A DNA stretch of 64,000 nucleotides. Origin: an uncultured Sphingomonadaceae bacterium (GTDB taxonomy: Bacteria; Pseudomonadota; Alphaproteobacteria; Sphingomonadales; Sphingomonadaceae). The stretch's first letter is position 1, and each line of letters starts with the position of its first letter. Shown here in pieces: positions 62,195 to 64,000 of this stretch. Location: contig CANLQE010000001.1 of NCBI GenBank assembly GCA_947493215.1, positions 124,001 to 188,000 of the forward strand, written 5' to 3'. The notes beneath the pieces are model-generated. The model worked only from the letters and a program-made list of their open reading frames with translations. It did not search any database and was not told the origin of the DNA. The position numbers and the translations under genes are program-made.

Positions 62195-62677
62195 ATGGCC
62201 GCAAAAAAAGAAGCTGATGGCAACATGAATGTCGATATTGATATCGTTCGCGAGCTTGCCGGAATATTGGATGATGCCGGTTTAAGCGAAATTGAAGTCG
62301 AAGATGGCGACCGCAAAATACGCGTTTCTCGAGGCGGCGGTGGGGTATCTACTCCCGTTCATGCGGTGGCAGCACCGGCTCCCATACCAGCACCGGCCGC
62401 TGCTCCAGCAACAGAAGCCACGCCAGTACCGGCTGATGATCATACCGGCGCACAGAAGTCCCCTATGGTCGGTACGGCCTATCTGGCCCCCGATCCAGAC
62501 GCGGCAAATTTTGTCAGCATAGGCGACAAGGTCGCTGCCGGTGACACCGTTGTGATTATCGAGGCCATGAAGGTGATGAACCCGATTGCCGCTGAAAGCG
62601 CAGGCACCGTGAAAGCAATATTGGTCGAAAACGGCCAGCCGGTAGAATTTGACCAGCCGCTTGTTGTGATTGGGTAG
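62195..62677 (+). CDS. accB: Biotin carboxyl carrier protein of acetyl-CoA carboxylase
   Basis: 160 residues. The biotinylation motif is EAMKVMNPI, with the biotin lysine at about residue 126. An Ala/Pro-rich linker (about 55-85) separates it from the N-terminal helical part. The C-terminal half-barrel is typical ([22 protein letters not shown]). It hands biotin to AccC, encoded next. Confidence 0.96.
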   Translation: MAAKKEADGNMNVDIDIVRELAGILDDAGLSEIEVEDGDRKIRVSRGGGGVSTPVHAVAAPAPIPAPAAAPATEATPVPADDHTGAQKSPMVGTAYLAPDPDAANFVSIGDKVAAGDTVVIIEAMKVMNPIAAESAGTVKAILVENGQPVEFDQPLVVIG

Positions 62678-62691
62678 ATGAGGCTTAGCGC

Positions 62692-64000
62692 ATGACCATC
62701 AACAAAATCCTGATCGCCAATCGCGGCGAAATCGCGCTCCGTATCCTGCGCGCAGCACGCGAACTCGGTATCGAAACTGTTGCGGTACACAGCACCGCTG
62801 ATGAAGATGCGATGCATGTTCGGTTGGCACACGAAGCCATCTGTATAGGACCACCATCAGCGACCGACAGCTATCTCAGCATCCCGGCGATTATTTCTGC
62901 GGCCGAGATTAGCGGCGCGGATGCGATTCATCCCGGCTATGGTTTCCTTTCCGAAAATGCGCATTTTGCCGAAGTCGTCGAAGCGCATGACATTAAATGG
63001 ATTGGCCCGAAGCCGGAACATATTAAGATCATGGGTGACAAGGTGGCGGCCAAGAAAACTGCTGGCGAACTCGGCATTCCTTTGGTGCCCGGCTCTGACG
63101 GCGCCGTAAGCGAGATCGAGGAAGCCAAGCAGGTCGCCGCCGACGTCGGCTATCCGGTCATCATCAAAGCAGCTTCTGGTGGCGGCGGGCGCGGCATGAA
63201 GGTCGTGAACAGCGAGACAGAACTCGAAACCCAGATGAAACAGGCTGGCACAGAAGCCAAAGCGGCTTTCGGCGATGCAACTGTCTATATCGAAAAATAT
63301 CTCGGCGATCCGCGCCACATTGAATTTCAAGTCTTTGGCGATGGACGCGGTAATGCGATCCATTTAGGCGAACGCGATTGTTCTTTGCAGCGCCGTCACC
63401 AGAAAGTGCTTGAAGAAGCACCCTCACCCGTGATCAGCGCTGAACAGCGCGAACGCATGGGCAAGGTCTGTGTCGATGCGATGAAGGGCATGAGCTATCG
63501 CGGCGCTGGCACGATTGAATTTCTTTACGAAAATGACGAATTCTATTTCATCGAAATGAATACCCGCTTGCAGGTCGAGCATCCGGTGACCGAAATGATC
63601 ACTGGCTTTGATTTGGTCCGTGAACAAATTCGCATTGCCGATGGCCGAGATCTTTCTGTCACACAGGAAGAGCTGGAATTTAAGGGCCATGCGATTGAAT
63701 GCCGGATCAATGCAGAGAACCCAAAGACCTTCGCTCCATCACCTGGTAAGGTGGTGAGCTATCATGCCCCCGGCGGCATGCATGTTCGCGTCGATAGCGG
63801 GCTTTATGCCGGATATTCGATCCCGCCTTATTATGACAGCATGATCGCAAAACTGATTGTTTATGGACGGACTCGCGACGGATGCATGATGCGGCTGGCC
63901 CGCGCACTGGATGAATTTGTTATCGAAGGGGTAGAAACGACCATCCCGCTGCATCAAAAGCTGGTTTATGACGAAGGTTTTCAATCCGGTGAATATACGA
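62692..64000 (+). CDS. accC: Biotin carboxylase, incomplete at right edge
   Basis: The first 436 codons are present; the gene continues past base 64000. Start [29 protein letters not shown]-grasp signatures: [15 protein letters not shown], the [15 protein letters not shown] motif, and the metal/substrate site [16 protein letters not shown]. It carboxylates biotin on AccB. A short gap (14 bp) separates it from accB. Only about a dozen C-terminal residues are missing by comparison with the usual length near 450. Confidence 0.97.
   Translation, partial: MTINKILIANRGEIALRILRAARELGIETVAVHSTADEDAMHVRLAHEAICIGPPSATDSYLSIPAIISAAEISGADAIHPGYGFLSENAHFAEVVEAHDIKWIGPKPEHIKIMGDKVAAKKTAGELGIPLVPGSDGAVSEIEEAKQVAADVGYPVIIKAASGGGGRGMKVVNSETELETQMKQAGTEAKAAFGDATVYIEKYLGDPRHIEFQVFGDGRGNAIHLGERDCSLQRRHQKVLEEAPSPVISAEQRERMGKVCVDAMKGMSYRGAGTIEFLYENDEFYFIEMNTRLQVEHPVTEMITGFDLVREQIRIADGRDLSVTQEELEFKGHAIECRINAENPKTFAPSPGKVVSYHAPGGMHVRVDSGLYAGYSIPPYYDSMIAKLIVYGRTRDGCMMRLARALDEFVIEGVETTIPLHQKLVYDEGFQSGEYT

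Noticed and set aside
1-64000. CRISPR arrays, insertion sequences, prophage genes
   Set aside because: No regularly spaced direct repeats, terminal inverted repeats with a transposase, or phage-like genes were seen on either strand.

Overview
The window looks like a chromosomal segment of an alphaproteobacterium of the Sphingomonadales (Sphingorhabdus/Parasphingorhabdus/Sphingopyxis type). The pointers are alphaproteobacterial gene sets in familiar order (Suv3-like helicase, S4 protein, 7Fe ferredoxin, CarD; lnt-metK-trmB; aroQ-accB-accC; aroA-cmk-rpsA-ihfB), an FYDLN-type zinc-ribbon protein, an UrcA-family protein, a DciA-like helicase loader and a lysine/alanine-tailed L21. Base composition is moderate and fairly even by eye. 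The assignment is inference from gene content, since there is no rRNA. I see no insertion sequence, phage gene or CRISPR array.

Layout. 1-5.8 kb: a minus-strand overlapping operon (mutY, serine hydrolase, nudC, GST) diverges from dciA and two DsbA-like proteins. 5.9-9.3 kb: smc. 9.4-16.4 kb is a redox and stress-flavoured region. It holds a MarR/ABM-lipoprotein/cytochrome b561 set, soxR divergent from two VOC proteins behind a good SoxR box, a PNPOx-like protein, and an aldo-keto reductase/nitronate monooxygenase/MDR dehydrogenase operon behind a perfect 18-bp palindrome. 16.5-24.5 kb: ubiA, rsmE, a secreted DUF11 protein, yaiI, a DEAD-box helicase, a HI0933-like flavoprotein and tRNA-Ala. 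24.6-29.6 kb: FYDLN protein, aroA, cmk, rpsA, ihfB. 29.7-35.6 kb: tRNA-Leu(UAA), then a chaperone-usher pilus locus (chaperone, usher, two-domain tip candidate, and two pilin-like genes on the opposite strand). 36-42 kb: carD, fdxA, S4 protein, Suv3-like helicase and a divergent M23 peptidase. 42.2-47 kb: hemB, GNAT, gamma carbonic anhydrase, rplU-rpmA and small lipoproteins. 47-56 kb: two paralogous PF10118 'metal-dependent hydrolase' genes flanking trmB-metK-lnt, a VOC protein, a sigma-54-activator-like ATPase with no DNA-binding domain, and a TetR regulator. 56-60.6 kb: uncharacterised exported and cytosolic proteins, a LytS/LytTR two-component pair and UrcA. 60.6-64 kb: a fused thiS-thiG, aroQ, accB and accC, which runs off the right edge.

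Most of the window is housekeeping. The parts most likely to reward a second look are the SoxR-box VOC module, the palindrome-controlled oxidoreductase operon, the TetR-PF10118 promoter/operator with the HTH-less sigma-54 ATPase beside it, the chaperone-usher locus next to tRNA-Leu, and the ThiS-ThiG fusion. I found no clear wholly new defence or mobile system.
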